Positions 9,370-19,019 of a stretch of 64,000 nucleotides of DNA are shown in pieces. Numbering within the stretch: the stretch's first letter is position 1; every line of letters begins with the position of its first letter. A program made the position numbers and the translations under genes. Where the stretch lies: contig MIEI01000009.1 of NCBI GenBank assembly GCA_002095305.1, forward strand, positions 1 to 64,000, read 5' to 3'. Origin of the DNA: Pantoea brenneri (GTDB taxonomy: Bacteria > Pseudomonadota > Gammaproteobacteria > Enterobacterales > Enterobacteriaceae). The notes below the pieces were generated by a model, which was given only the letters and a program-made list of their open reading frames with translations, was not told the origin of the DNA and did no database searches.

Positions 9370-10743
9370 ATGTCGCTGCCACCCGTCGCCAATATTTTTA
9401 CCGTCAGCCGTCTCAATACCACAGTGCGTCAGCTGCTGGAAAAAGAGATGGGCCTGGTCTGGCTGAGCGCCGAGATCTCCAACTTCACCCAACCCGCTTC
9501 CGGTCACTGGTACTTCACCCTGAAGGATGACGGCGCCCAGGTGCGCTGTGCCATGTTCCGCAACAGCAACCGTCGCGTCACCTTTCGTCCGCAGCATGGT
9601 CAGCAGGTGCTGGTTCGCGCCAACATCACGCTGTATGAGCCGCGCGGCGACTATCAGCTGATTATCGAAAGTATGCACCCGGCCGGTGAAGGTCTGCTGC
9701 AGCAGCAGTTTGAACTGCTGAAAGCGCGGCTGGCGACCGAAGGTTTGTTCGAACCACAGCATAAGCAACCGCTGCCCGATCCGGCGCGCCAGGTCGGTGT
9801 GATCACCTCTTCAACCGGCGCGGCGCTGCACGATGTGCTGCGGGTGCTGCATCGCCGCGATCCCTCCTTGCCGGTAGTGATCTATCCCACTCCGGTTCAG
9901 GGCGTTGATGCGCCTGCCGCTATCGTCCGGGCGATTGAGATCGCTAACCAGCGTAATGAGTGCGACGTGTTAATTGTCGGCCGTGGCGGCGGCTCACTGG
10001 AAGATTTGTGGAGCTTTAACGACGAACGCGTCGCGCGGGCGATTTTTGCCAGCCGTATTCCGATCGTCAGCGCTGTCGGCCATGAAACTGACGTCACGAT
10101 TGCCGATTTTGTGGCAGATTTGCGCGCGCCAACGCCTTCTGCCGCCGCCGAGATCGTCAGCCGTAATCAGCTTGAGCTGCTGCGTCAGCTGCAGTCGCAG
10201 CAACAGCGGCTTGAGATGGCGATGGACTACTATCTGGCGCGCCAGCAGCGGCTCTACAGCCGGCTGGAGCATCGTCTGCAACAGCAGCATCCTCAGTTAC
10301 GTCTCGCCCGCCAGCAGACCGCCCTGTTCCGCCTGCAGCAACGGCTGACTGACGCGATGGAAACCGGCTTGCGCCACGCCAGCCGGCAACAGGATCGCCT
10401 GACGCATCGGCTGACCGCGCAGCAGCCACAGCAGCGTCTGTTTGAAGCGCAGAAGCAGCTGCAAAGCTGGCACTATCGTCTGCAGCAGAGTATGCAGAAA
10501 CAGCTGAACGCGGATAAACAGCAGTTCGGCCAACTGGTAGCGCAGCTGGAAGGCGTCAGTCCGTTAGCGACCCTGGCGCGCGGCTTCAGCGTCACTACCG
10601 ATACTGCAGGTCAGGTTGTGAAAAAGACCCAGCAGCTGCAGAACGGCGATCTGCTGCGCACCCGTCTGGATGATGGCTGGGTCGAGAGTCAGGTAACCCA
10701 GCTGTTGCCGGAGAAAAAGCGCCGCCGCAAAGCCGCTTCCTGA
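9370..10743 (+). CDS. xseA: Exodeoxyribonuclease VII large subunit
   Basis: Catalytic subunit of the ExoVII single-strand exonuclease, which works with XseB (not in this window). An N-terminal OB fold (about 15-110, with [19 protein letters not shown]) precedes the nuclease core with [14 protein letters not shown] and [17 protein letters not shown] long Gln-rich coiled coil (about 270-400) and a short basic tail KKRRRKAAS follow. The ATG start gives 457 residues (E. coli 456); an upstream TTG at 9349 is less likely. It is divergent from guaB, the conserved enterobacterial arrangement. Confidence 0.96.
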   Translation: MSLPPVANIFTVSRLNTTVRQLLEKEMGLVWLSAEISNFTQPASGHWYFTLKDDGAQVRCAMFRNSNRRVTFRPQHGQQVLVRANITLYEPRGDYQLIIESMHPAGEGLLQQQFELLKARLATEGLFEPQHKQPLPDPARQVGVITSSTGAALHDVLRVLHRRDPSLPVVIYPTPVQGVDAPAAIVRAIEIANQRNECDVLIVGRGGGSLEDLWSFNDERVARAIFASRIPIVSAVGHETDVTIADFVADLRAPTPSAAAEIVSRNQLELLRQLQSQQQRLEMAMDYYLARQQRLYSRLEHRLQQQHPQLRLARQQTALFRLQQRLTDAMETGLRHASRQQDRLTHRLTAQQPQQRLFEAQKQLQSWHYRLQQSMQKQLNADKQQFGQLVAQLEGVSPLATLARGFSVTTDTAGQVVKKTQQLQNGDLLRTRLDDGWVESQVTQLLPEKKRRRKAAS

Positions 10744-10868
10744 TCGCCCTGCTGGTGTCAGACCGTCAGTACACCGGTTATCGTATCGCTTGTTATGGCA
10801 TCAACGAGGTGTATCTTTACTGACCGGTCTATACTTTTTGGCACATCCCTGTTGCCAAGGAGTTTCAC

Positions 10869-11882
10869 ATGGCCTTTAGCGTTATTCCTCCCTATATCCT
10901 CCGCAAAATTATCGCGCACGGCTCCGGTCACCAGCAGGAACAGGCGCGCCGCACCCTGACCCATGTACAGCATCTGATGGCTGAACACTGGCAAAAGCCG
11001 GCCGTGGCGAAAACGGCAGCAGGCGGCCATGTGGATCGCGAAATTTATGATGCGCAAAACCAGCAAACCCTGCCCGGTAAGCTGATTCGTCAGGAAGGCC
11101 AGCCCGAAAACGGTGATGTCGCAGCCGGTGAAGCCTGGGATTATCTCGGCACCACCTATGACTTTTTCTGGCAGGCCTACCAGCGCAACTCGCTGGATAA
11201 TCAGGGGCTGAAACTGCTCGGAACGGTCCATTACGGCGATAAATACCAGAACGCCTTCTGGAACGGTCAGCAAATGGTATTTGGTGATGGTGACGGCGAG
11301 ATTTTTAATCGTTTTACCATCGCAATCGACGTGGTGGCGCACGAACTGACGCATGGCGTGACCGAGAATGAAGCCGGTCTGATCTACTTTGAGCAGGCGG
11401 GTGCGCTGAACGAGTCACTCTCCGATGTATTTGGCTCGCTGGTCAAACAGTTCAGTAAAAAACAGAGTGCCGATCAGGCTGACTGGATCATCGGTGAAGG
11501 CCTGCTGGCCAGCGGTATCAATGGCAAGGGGCTGCGGTCGATGTCTGCGCCCGGCACCGCGTATGACGACCCGATGCTGGGCAAAGATCCGCAGCCGGCG
11601 CACATGGATCATTACGTTCAGACCCGCGAAGATAACGGCGGCGTGCACCTCAACTCCGGTATTCCTAACCGCGCCTTCTATCTGGCGGCGAAAGCGCTGG
11701 GCGGCTATGCGTGGGAGCTGGCGGGTCACGCCTGGTATGACACAATGTGCGACGATGAACTGCCGCAGGATGCCGATTTTAAAACCTTTGCCCGCTTTAC
11801 CCTTCAGCATGGCGAAAAGCGCTTTAACCGTTCCGTTGCCAGCGCAATTGAGCAGGCGTGGAAAGAGGTCGGTGTGCTATGA
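10869..11882 (+). CDS. Protealysin-like metalloprotease (M4, thermolysin family)
   Basis: Zinc endopeptidase of 337 residues, lacking a signal peptide as in Serratia protealysin, which is intracellular or released without Sec. The short propeptide opens with IPPYIL, the protealysin-type PPL-like precursor motif. Zinc ligands are His158 and His162 in HELTH with catalytic Glu159, and Glu182 in NESLSD; a later DNGGVHLNSGIPN holds the second catalytic histidine. AAGGAG precedes the ATG. It is followed with a 4-base ATGA overlap by an emfourin-like inhibitor gene, the known protealysin operon arrangement. Homologues cleave actin and are linked to host invasion; that role here is inference. Confidence 0.93.
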   Translation: MAFSVIPPYILRKIIAHGSGHQQEQARRTLTHVQHLMAEHWQKPAVAKTAAGGHVDREIYDAQNQQTLPGKLIRQEGQPENGDVAAGEAWDYLGTTYDFFWQAYQRNSLDNQGLKLLGTVHYGDKYQNAFWNGQQMVFGDGDGEIFNRFTIAIDVVAHELTHGVTENEAGLIYFEQAGALNESLSDVFGSLVKQFSKKQSADQADWIIGEGLLASGINGKGLRSMSAPGTAYDDPMLGKDPQPAHMDHYVQTREDNGGVHLNSGIPNRAFYLAAKALGGYAWELAGHAWYDTMCDDELPQDADFKTFARFTLQHGEKRFNRSVASAIEQAWKEVGVL

Positions 11883-12211
11883 GTGATCTGCCCGAACTCA
11901 CCGATGACGCCACTATCATCGTGGCGCGTGAAGGAGGCCTCGCCTTTATGCCTGGCCTGCGCGCCGAACGCCGTTTTTCGCTGGGTGAACTGCCGCCGCC
12001 GGAAAAGCAGCGCGTCTGTCGTGCGCTTGAGCAGGCTATGCCGCTGGGCGAGCCGGAAGAGAAAGCGCCTGAGGTGGGACGTGGCGATCAACGCTATTTT
12101 CGCATTCAGATTCAGTATGCGACCCACCGCGAGGTCGGCACCATCGTGCTGTTGATTCCGGAACAGGTAGCGCCGCCAGAATTGCAGGCGCTGTGGCGTG
12201 ATGGTGAATAA
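11879..12211 (+). CDS. Emfourin-like inhibitor of the adjacent protealysin
   Basis: Small cytoplasmic protein of 110 residues resembling emfourin, the proteinaceous inhibitor encoded beside protealysin in Serratia. The recognisable N-terminal region includes IIVAREGGLAFMPGL. The start is the Met of MSDLPEL, whose ATG overlaps the protease stop as ATGA with GAGG upstream, implying translational coupling. A further upstream ATG at 11858 lies inside the protease gene and is less likely. Co-production would keep the protease inactive in the cell. Confidence 0.85.
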   Translation: MSDLPELTDDATIIVAREGGLAFMPGLRAERRFSLGELPPPEKQRVCRALEQAMPLGEPEEKAPEVGRGDQRYFRIQIQYATHREVGTIVLLIPEQVAPPELQALWRDGE

Positions 12212-12213
12212 GC

Positions 12214-12242
12214 AAAAAAGGGCCGACAGTGTCGGCCCTGAG
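12214..12242 (+). terminator. Terminator-like hairpin after the protealysin/emfourin operon
   Basis: GGGCCGACA/TGTCGGCCC forms a strong stem with a 1-base centre just after the emfourin stop. It is preceded by an A-run but has no downstream T-run on this strand. A near copy lies at 12441-12470. No gene is seen in 12243-12440. Confidence 0.55.
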
Positions 12243-12438
12243 ACAGCTGAATAATCTGATGTGAATCTGGCAGCAACCCATGAGCTTAAGATGCAGGGAA
12301 CACAGTCAGAGGAGGAAAGCGTCCCGCGCCATGGACGTCGCGCGCCGGGCAGTCATGGATGTCGGTTTTGCGACTTTCCGATCTGACCGTGTTACCTGAG
12401 CTAAGCGGCCTTACAGCGAACCGGGCAACACTCTGCCA

Positions 12439-12473
12439 AAAAAAGGCCGACAATGTCGGCCCTTTTCACAGCT
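12439..12473 (-). terminator. Terminator of gcd
   Basis: The stem GGCCGACA/TGTCGGCC is followed on the minus strand by a run of seven T, immediately after the gcd stop codon. It is nearly identical to the hairpin at 12214-12242, including the following ACAGCTGAA. Confidence 0.75.
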
Positions 12474-12477
12474 GAAC

Positions 12478-14919
12478 TTACTTGCTGTCTGGCAGCGCGT
12501 AAGCAATCACGTAATCACCACGATCCGGCGACTGGCGTGCACCACCGGCAGAGATGAGGATGTACTGTTTGCCGGTTTTCGGCGAAACGTAGCTCATCGG
12601 GCCGCCCTGGCTGCCAACCGGCAGACGTGCTTTCCATACTTCTTTACCGGTTGAAGCATCAAAGGCGCGCAGGTAGTAATCCTGGGTACCGGCGATGAAC
12701 ACCAGCCCACCCTGAGTTGCCAGCGTACCGCCCAGCGTTGGCATACCAACCGGCATTTTCATGCGCATTTTGATGCCGAAAGGTCCGGTATCCTGCACGG
12801 TACCGACCGGCACCTGCCAGACGATTTTCTGGGTTTTCATGTCAATGGCCGACAGCGTACCAAACGGTGGCTTCTGGCAAGGAATGCCCAGCGGCGACAT
12901 AAAGCGGTTTTTGTTCACCGCATACGGTGTGCCTTTCAGCGGCACCGCGCCCATACCGGTGTTGATCGCTTCACCACCGTTGCTGCCACGAGAAATCTTA
13001 TTGGTGTCAGCCGGGATCATCTGTACCCACAGGCCGAGACGCATGTCATTGACGAACAGCAGATGGTTGTTCGGATCGGTCGACATGCTACCCCAGTTCA
13101 TTCCGCCCAGCGAACCCGGGAAGCTCAGCGACTTATCGGTGTCCGGTACGGTGAACAGGCCATCATAACGCATCGATTTGAAGCCAATACGGCAGGCCAG
13201 CTGATCAAACGGCGTAGCACCCCACATGTCAGACTCTTTCAGCGTCTGGTTGCCAATCTGTGGCATACCGGTCGAATGAGGCTGGGTTTTGGTGTACTGC
13301 TCGTTCGGGATATGTCCCTGCGGCATCGGCAGCTCTTCGACTTTGGTCAGTGGCTTGCCGGTCATGCGATCGAGCACGAAGATCATGCCGGTTTTACCGC
13401 CAATCACCACCGCAGGTTTAGTTGTGCCATCCTTCAGCGGGAAATCGATCAGGCTTGGCTGCATCGGCAGGTCGAAGTCCCACAGATCGTTATGTACGGT
13501 CTGATAAACCCACTTCTCTTTACCGGTGGTAGCGTCCAGCGCCAGCACGGATGCGCCATATTTGTGATCCAGTTCGGTACGGTTCGCACCCCACAGATCG
13601 ACAGATGAACTGCCCATCGGGATAAATACGGTGTTCATCGCCGGATCGTAAGACATCGGTGCCCACGAGTTCGGCGTACTGCGGGCGTACTCTTTGCCCG
13701 GCATTAACACCGCATTCGGATCGACATTACCCGGGTCAAACGCCCAGCGCATCTGACCGGTGATGACGTCAAAACCACGCAATACGCCACCCGGCATATC
13801 GGTCTGGACGTTGTCAGCGACGCGGCCGCCCACCACTACGGTGGTGCCTGCCAGCGTCGGTGCCGACGTCAGCTGATACTGCGGATCGGGCGCCTGGCCG
13901 AGACCGGCTTTCAGGTCAACGATACCGTGATTACCAAAGCTCTCACAGAACTCACCGTTGTCAGCGTTGATGGCGATCAGACGTGCATCGATGGTGTTCA
14001 TCAGGATGCGGCGCTGACAGCTATCACCGGCTGGCAGCGTGACGGCCGGAACCGGCGTCGAGCCTGGCTGAGTTGGCTGCTGCAGCGGTTTAGTGGCATC
14101 GAAATAAGCCAGACCACGGCAGCGCGGCCAGACTTCCGCCTGGGCATTGATTTCGAGTTTCCAGATCTGCTTACCGCTGTCTGCTTCGACGGCAATAACA
14201 TTGTTGTGCGGGGTGCAGAGATAGAGGGTATTACCCACCTGTAACGGGGTTTGCTGATCTTCCGCGCCGTTGCCGGTTGGGCTGTCCGGGATATCGCCGG
14301 TCCGGAAGGTCCAGGCGACCTGCAGATCTTTCACATTATCGCGGGTGATTTGGTCCAGCGCCACAAAGCGGCTGCCCTGTGGCGTGTTGCCATAGTTATC
14401 CCAGTCTTTCTGCTGTTTCGCTTTATCCACCGGAATCAGCGGCAGCTCTTCGCCTGAGAACGCGACGGTAGGATGTGGCTGAAACATCTGCACGAAAGTT
14501 ACCAACATGCCGACTGCCAGCAGCGCAGAAAGCCCATAAGCGGGCTTTGCCAGCGAGCTTTTGCCTTCACGCTTACGCAGCGCAGGCCAGAGCAGGAAGG
14601 CGACGATCATCAGGCCGGTTGGCACCATCAGGCGCGAAACCAGCGGCCAGAACTCGATGCCAGCATCAAACAGCGACCAGATCAGGGTGCCGACAAACAT
14701 CAGCAGAAACAGTACCACCGCCGATGATTTGCGACGGAAAAACTGAATTGCTGACAGAACGGTAACGATACCGGCAATCAGGAAGTACCAACTGCCGCCG
14801 AGGGCAACCAGTTTGCCGCCGCCTATCGCGAAGAACAGGCCGGTAGCCAGCAGCACCAGCCCGAGCAGCACGGATACTATTCCCAGCCCCTTAGCGGAGC
14901 GGGACGATGTTTCAGCCAT
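12478..14919 (-). CDS. gcd: Membrane-bound PQQ-dependent glucose dehydrogenase
   Basis: Oxidises glucose to gluconolactone on the periplasmic face and feeds electrons to ubiquinone. About five N-terminal transmembrane segments (residues 10-150) precede an eight-bladed PQQ propeller with HNDLWDFDLP (active-site Asp) and KTGMIFVLDR (PQQ-contact Lys). The start is the ATG of MAETSSRS at 14919 with AGGAG upstream, giving 813 residues (E. coli 796). The longer in-frame extension upstream is not family-like. Gluconate production underlies mineral phosphate solubilisation in Pantoea-type bacteria. PQQ synthesis genes are not in this window. Confidence 0.95.
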   Translation of the reverse strand: MAETSSRSAKGLGIVSVLLGLVLLATGLFFAIGGGKLVALGGSWYFLIAGIVTVLSAIQFFRRKSSAVVLFLLMFVGTLIWSLFDAGIEFWPLVSRLMVPTGLMIVAFLLWPALRKREGKSSLAKPAYGLSALLAVGMLVTFVQMFQPHPTVAFSGEELPLIPVDKAKQQKDWDNYGNTPQGSRFVALDQITRDNVKDLQVAWTFRTGDIPDSPTGNGAEDQQTPLQVGNTLYLCTPHNNVIAVEADSGKQIWKLEINAQAEVWPRCRGLAYFDATKPLQQPTQPGSTPVPAVTLPAGDSCQRRILMNTIDARLIAINADNGEFCESFGNHGIVDLKAGLGQAPDPQYQLTSAPTLAGTTVVVGGRVADNVQTDMPGGVLRGFDVITGQMRWAFDPGNVDPNAVLMPGKEYARSTPNSWAPMSYDPAMNTVFIPMGSSSVDLWGANRTELDHKYGASVLALDATTGKEKWVYQTVHNDLWDFDLPMQPSLIDFPLKDGTTKPAVVIGGKTGMIFVLDRMTGKPLTKVEELPMPQGHIPNEQYTKTQPHSTGMPQIGNQTLKESDMWGATPFDQLACRIGFKSMRYDGLFTVPDTDKSLSFPGSLGGMNWGSMSTDPNNHLLFVNDMRLGLWVQMIPADTNKISRGSNGGEAINTGMGAVPLKGTPYAVNKNRFMSPLGIPCQKPPFGTLSAIDMKTQKIVWQVPVGTVQDTGPFGIKMRMKMPVGMPTLGGTLATQGGLVFIAGTQDYYLRAFDASTGKEVWKARLPVGSQGGPMSYVSPKTGKQYILISAGGARQSPDRGDYVIAYALPDSK

Positions 14920-15103
14920 AACACTAACTCTCCTGAATAAACAGAGCGTCCACGCCGGTTGCCGCCTGAACTGCGCAACCTTGTCAAAGGGACATGCGGA
15001 GTGCCGCACTGTTTCAAATCGAATATAAACAGACCCGCGTCCATGGAGAAAGCTGGACCGGAAAGACCTGGTGTGGCTGGCCATCCCCACGACGCGGCAG
15101 GAT

Positions 15104-15119
15104 TGTACCACCTGGTACA
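15104..15119. promoter_or_regulatory. Inverted repeat upstream of gcd, possible operator
   Basis: TGTACCA and TGGTACA flank a 2-base centre, an operator-like dyad about 185 bases upstream of the gcd start. A second small dyad, CTACAA/TTGTAG, lies at about 15171-15185. The 300-base gap between gcd and yfgJ holds no gene that I can see. The regulator is unknown. Confidence 0.4.
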
Positions 15120-15222
15120 TTACAGAGTGAACATCTATAACCCAGTTGTTACGCTGCAATAGCATTTTTGCTACAACAATTGTAGTGAATGCCGACGCTT
15201 ACGCCGGATCGCTGCCGCTTAC

Positions 15223-15441
15223 TTAACGCTGTGGCTGAAACTCCACCCGCTTTTTCGAGATCAGGCCGTGTCCATGGTGACAAAAGTAGTCCACTGCGCC
15301 ACAGGCAGAAAGCCGTTCCAGCGGCTGATGGCAATCCGGGCAGCATGCCTGCACCGGCGTGTGTGCGCCACAACCGCTACAGATAAATTCGCCGTCGCTG
15401 AGCTGTAGCGGCTGCTGACAGTTTTCACAATTGATGGTCAT
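15223..15441 (-). CDS. yfgJ: YfgJ-type zinc-ribbon protein
   Basis: Small protein of 72 residues with paired cysteine knuckles: CENCQQ, CSGCGA, CCPDCHQ, then CGAVDYFCHHGHGLISKKRVEF, matching YfgJ closely. It probably binds two zinc ions; the cellular role is unknown. It lies just after the der terminator on the same strand, as in E. coli. Confidence 0.9.
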   Translation of the reverse strand: MTINCENCQQPLQLSDGEFICSGCGAHTPVQACCPDCHQPLERLSACGAVDYFCHHGHGLISKKRVEFQPQR

Positions 15442-15468
15442 GATTAGCCTCTTACTTAATATCAGGAC

Positions 15469-15496
15469 AAAAAAAGAGGGCCTTCCGGCCCTCTTT
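15469..15496 (-). terminator. Terminator of der
   Basis: The stem AAAGAGGGCC/GGCCCTCTTT closes a TTCC loop and is followed on the minus strand by a T-run, four bases after the der stop codon. Confidence 0.85.
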
Positions 15497-15499
15497 CAC

Positions 15500-16990
15500 T
15501 TAACGCTTATTTTTCTTCATATGCGCCATCAGACGCTTACGCTTACGCTGCTGCGTTGGCGTCAGCAGGTTGCGCTTACCTTCGTACGGGTTCTCACCCT
15601 CTTTGAACTGGATGCGAATCGGCGTTCCCATTACGTTCAATGATTTACGGAAGTAGTTCATCAGGTAGCGTTTGTATGAGTCCGGCAGGTCTTTAACCTG
15701 GTTACCGTGGATCACCACAATCGGCGGATTATAACCACCAGCATGTGCATACTTCAGCTTAACGCGACGACCGCGAACCAATGGTGGCTGATGATCTTCG
15801 GCCGCCATGTTCATGATACGGGTCAGCATTGAAGTGTTCACACGTTTGGTTGAACAGTCATAGGCTTCGGTGACCGATTCAAACAGGTTGCCGACACCAC
15901 TGCCGTGCAGCGCAGAGATGAAGTGGATACGGGCGAAATCGATAAAGCCCAGACGATAGTCCAGCGTCTCTTTCACTTCATCACGGATTTCCTGCGACAG
16001 GCCATCCCACTTGTTGACCACAATCACCAGCGAGCGGCCACTGTTGAGGATGAAGCCCAGCAGCGACAGATCCTGATCGGAAATACCGGCACGCGCATCG
16101 ATCACCAACATAACTACGTTGGCATCTTCAATCGCCTGCAGCGTTTTGATCACCGAGAATTTCTCTACGGTATCAGAGATTTTGGCACGCTTGCGCACGC
16201 CTGCGGTGTCGATCAGCACATACTCGCGTCCATCACGTTCCATCGGAATATAGATGCTGTCGCGAGTGGTGCCCGGCATGTCGTAGACCACCACGCGATC
16301 TTCGCCGAGAATACGGTTAGTGAGCGTTGACTTACCTACGTTAGGACGACCGACAATCGCCAGCTTGATCGGCAAACCGGTCGGGTCGAAGTTTTCTTCT
16401 TCCTCTGCGGCTTCCAGTTCAGCAGTCTGTTCGGCGTCGAGCGCACTCCAGTAAGCCTGGTTCTCTTCTTCTTCAGTGAGTTCGACCGGCTCAACTTTGT
16501 CCATCCACGGCAGCAGTGCCGTTTCGATCAGGCTGGTAACACCACGACCATGCGACGCCGCAATGGCATGGATCTCACCGAGGCCCAGTGAATAGAAATC
16601 CACCACCGCCTGATCGGGATCGAGTCCGTCGGTTTTATTCGCCACCAGGAAAGTGGCTTTCTGACGTGAACGCAGGTGCTTAGCAATTTGCTGATCGGCG
16701 GCCATCATTCCGGCACGCGCATCGACCATAAACAGCACCACATCCGCTTCTTCAATCGCCAGCAGTGACTGCTCGGCCATCCGCGTTTCGACACCCTCTT
16801 CGGTGCCGTCGATACCGCCGGTATCGATAACAATAAATTCGCGCCCTTCCACTTCGGCGCGACCATATTTGCGATCGCGAGTCAGTCCAGGAAAATCCGC
16901 TACCAGCGCATCACGAGTGCGGGTTAAACGGTTAAATAGCGTAGATTTTCCCACATTGGGACGCCCAACCAGCGCGACCACAGGTACCAT
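15500..16990 (-). CDS. der: Ribosome-assembly GTPase Der (EngA)
   Basis: Essential GTPase of 50S subunit maturation, 496 residues (E. coli 490). It has two tandem G domains, each with [10 protein letters not shown] (near residues 8 and 213) and their DTGG and DTAG switch motifs, then NKTD and NKWD. An acidic linker ([12 protein letters not shown]) separates them. A C-terminal KH-like domain and a basic tail rich in Lys/Arg bind the ribosome. It is preceded by bamB, as in the conserved cluster. Confidence 0.98.
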   Translation of the reverse strand: MVPVVALVGRPNVGKSTLFNRLTRTRDALVADFPGLTRDRKYGRAEVEGREFIVIDTGGIDGTEEGVETRMAEQSLLAIEEADVVLFMVDARAGMMAADQQIAKHLRSRQKATFLVANKTDGLDPDQAVVDFYSLGLGEIHAIAASHGRGVTSLIETALLPWMDKVEPVELTEEEENQAYWSALDAEQTAELEAAEEEENFDPTGLPIKLAIVGRPNVGKSTLTNRILGEDRVVVYDMPGTTRDSIYIPMERDGREYVLIDTAGVRKRAKISDTVEKFSVIKTLQAIEDANVVMLVIDARAGISDQDLSLLGFILNSGRSLVIVVNKWDGLSQEIRDEVKETLDYRLGFIDFARIHFISALHGSGVGNLFESVTEAYDCSTKRVNTSMLTRIMNMAAEDHQPPLVRGRRVKLKYAHAGGYNPPIVVIHGNQVKDLPDSYKRYLMNYFRKSLNVMGTPIRIQFKEGENPYEGKRNLLTPTQQRKRKRLMAHMKKNKR

Positions 16991-17090
16991 AACAATGCCT
17001 CAATAAATAATTAATCGCCCGAATGGCGTGATTATAACGGCTCTGGCCGTTAAGTTCAGGCTGAAGGCGCAAAGAATACCATGCCTGACT

Positions 17091-17125
17091 AAAAACGAAA
17101 CGGCCCCTGATTAAATCAGGAGCCG
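17091..17125 (-). terminator. Terminator between bamB and der
   Basis: CGGC-CCTGATT pairs with AATCAGG-GCCG (one mismatch), followed on the minus strand by TTTCGTTTTT, about 40 bases after the bamB stop. Confidence 0.75.
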
Positions 17126-17162
17126 TCAGAACGGAGGATTTCACCTGCCAGACGTTTACCCG

Positions 17163-18344
17163 TTAGCGGGTAATCGCATAAACCTCTCCATCTTTCGACT
17201 GGATCAGCAGCTTATCGCTGGCGACCACCGGCTCAGTCTGGAAGCCGGAGCTGTCCAGTTTCTGCTGCGCGACGAAACGACCATCGGTGGTGTTCAGCCA
17301 GTGCAGATAACCTTCGCTATCGCCGACCACCAGGTAGCCGTTGTAGAGCACCGGTGAGGTCAGATTACGGTGCAGCAGATCGCTCTGGCGCCAGATTGCC
17401 ACGCCGCCATCGGCGTTAAGCGCAATCACCCGATCGTCCTGATCGACCAGATAGATGCGGCCCGCATCAACAATCAGATCTTTTACGCCGCCGATTTCGC
17501 GTTTCCACAAAATCTGACCGGAACGCAGGTCCAGCGCCGTGAGATCGCCGTTATAGGCCAGTGCGTAAACCACACCATTGACGATAACCGGCGTAGTATC
17601 GACATCATTCAGACGATCGATCTCAGTCGCGCCGCTGACCTGGGAAATACGCTGCTGCCAGATCAGTTGTCCCTGATTCAGGATAACCGCACTGACGCGG
17701 CCATTGTCGCCACCGACGATGGCGCCGCCAAAAGCGACCGCAGGCGCAGATTCACCACGCAGTGACAACGCTGGCATATCCAGGTTGACGCTCCACTTGA
17801 TAGCGCCGCTGCTCTGATCCAGTCCCTGCAACATCCCGTTGCTGGTGTGTACCAGTACCAGGCCGTCGCTGACCACCGGACGAGAAAGTGCTTCACCCGC
17901 CACTTTGGTCTGCCAGGCCAGGCTGCCATCGCTGCTGTTCAGCGCATAAATCTGACCGCGCTCACTGCCGACATAGAGACGATCGCCGTCCGCCGTCAGG
18001 CCGCCCGATAACAGGGCTGAGCGATTTTTCGAGAAGAAGCCGGTTTTCTCAGAGAGATCGACTTTCCATTTTTCTTTACCGTCGGCGGCGTCCAGCGCTT
18101 TTACGATACCGAAACGATCGGCCGCAAATACGGTGGTGTCCTGCCAGGCGGGATGCAGGTTGGAGTAGAAATCACCGACGCCATCTCCCACCGAGGTGCT
18201 CCACACTTCCTGTGGCGTGAACTGATTTTCCACCTGAGGCAATGGGGCCATTTTTACTACATCTTCTTCGCCGCTAAACAGCGAACAACCGCTGAGCAAA
18301 GTGACTGAAATCAGCCCCGGCAGCAGGTATTTACGTAATTCCAT
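17163..18344 (-). CDS. bamB: Outer-membrane assembly lipoprotein BamB
   Basis: Lipoprotein of the BAM complex that helps insert beta-barrel proteins. It has 393 residues, with a lipobox LLSGC placing the lipidated Cys at 20. The rest is an eight-bladed PQQ-like propeller with recurrent blades such as LDAADGKEKWKV and LNSSDGSLAWQT. Length and neighbours (yfgM before, der after) match E. coli. Confidence 0.97.
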   Translation of the reverse strand: MELRKYLLPGLISVTLLSGCSLFSGEEDVVKMAPLPQVENQFTPQEVWSTSVGDGVGDFYSNLHPAWQDTTVFAADRFGIVKALDAADGKEKWKVDLSEKTGFFSKNRSALLSGGLTADGDRLYVGSERGQIYALNSSDGSLAWQTKVAGEALSRPVVSDGLVLVHTSNGMLQGLDQSSGAIKWSVNLDMPALSLRGESAPAVAFGGAIVGGDNGRVSAVILNQGQLIWQQRISQVSGATEIDRLNDVDTTPVIVNGVVYALAYNGDLTALDLRSGQILWKREIGGVKDLIVDAGRIYLVDQDDRVIALNADGGVAIWRQSDLLHRNLTSPVLYNGYLVVGDSEGYLHWLNTTDGRFVAQQKLDSSGFQTEPVVASDKLLIQSKDGEVYAITR

Positions 18345-18363
18345 GCGCTCTCTCTTGACTGGC

Positions 18364-18980
18364 TTAGCTTAAGTTATTCATCTTCATCTGCATCATTTGC
18401 TTCAATGCCGGAGAGGCGTCAGATTCAACCCCTTTGCTCCATGCATCGCGCGCGCCTGCTTGTCGCCTTTGCTCAGCAGCGCTTCACCACGGATATCGGC
18501 CACAATGGCTGTCCAGCCATCACCCTTCACAGCGTCAAGGGTTTTAAGTGCCGCATCAGCATGATTCTGTTGCAGTTGAATGCGTGCCAGGCGCAGGTTA
18601 ATCACCGCCTGCAGGTTGGCATCTTTGGTATCTTTCAGGCCGTTTTGCAGCAGCGTCGCGGCTTTGTCCAGCTGGTTGGTATCAACATACTGTTTTGCCA
18701 GATCCATCGCGGCCAGCGCACCGTAGGTGTTGCTGTTTTCATTGGCAAAGGTGTTAACCGCTTCCAGCGTTTCTGGCTTGCCCGCCTGCATGGCGCTGGT
18801 GAGCTGCTGATACTGCGCCGATACTGATTTCGCCGCATCTTCCTGATGACTGGCCCAGTAACGCCAGCCGCCAAGCGCAGCAATGCCGATCACTACGCCA
18901 ACCGCTAACGCTTTGCCGTTATTGGCAAAAAAGCGACGCAGCGCATCGGTCTGCTCGTTCTCATTGCTATACACTTCCAC
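18364..18980 (-). pseudogene. yfgM: Ancillary SecYEG translocon subunit YfgM (frameshifted here)
   Basis: Membrane-anchored TPR protein that bridges SecYEG to periplasmic chaperones and affects RcsB stability. One N-terminal transmembrane segment (about 22-42) precedes TPR-like helices. The reading frame fails after LLSKGDKQ; restoring one G near 18450 (CAGGC for CAGGGC) regains GARDAWSKGVESDASPAL and a stop at 18364. The restored length of 205 residues is close to E. coli (206). Probably a base-call error, not true decay. Confidence 0.85.
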
Positions 18981-19019
18981 GCAATCCCTCTCCTTTCTAT
19001 GGTTGGTGCTGCGCCACGC

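Noticed and set aside
14920..15165. 82-residue N-terminal extension of Gcd
   Set aside because: It includes no signal-like sequence, and AGGAG lies properly before the ATG at 14919, which gives the family N-terminus.
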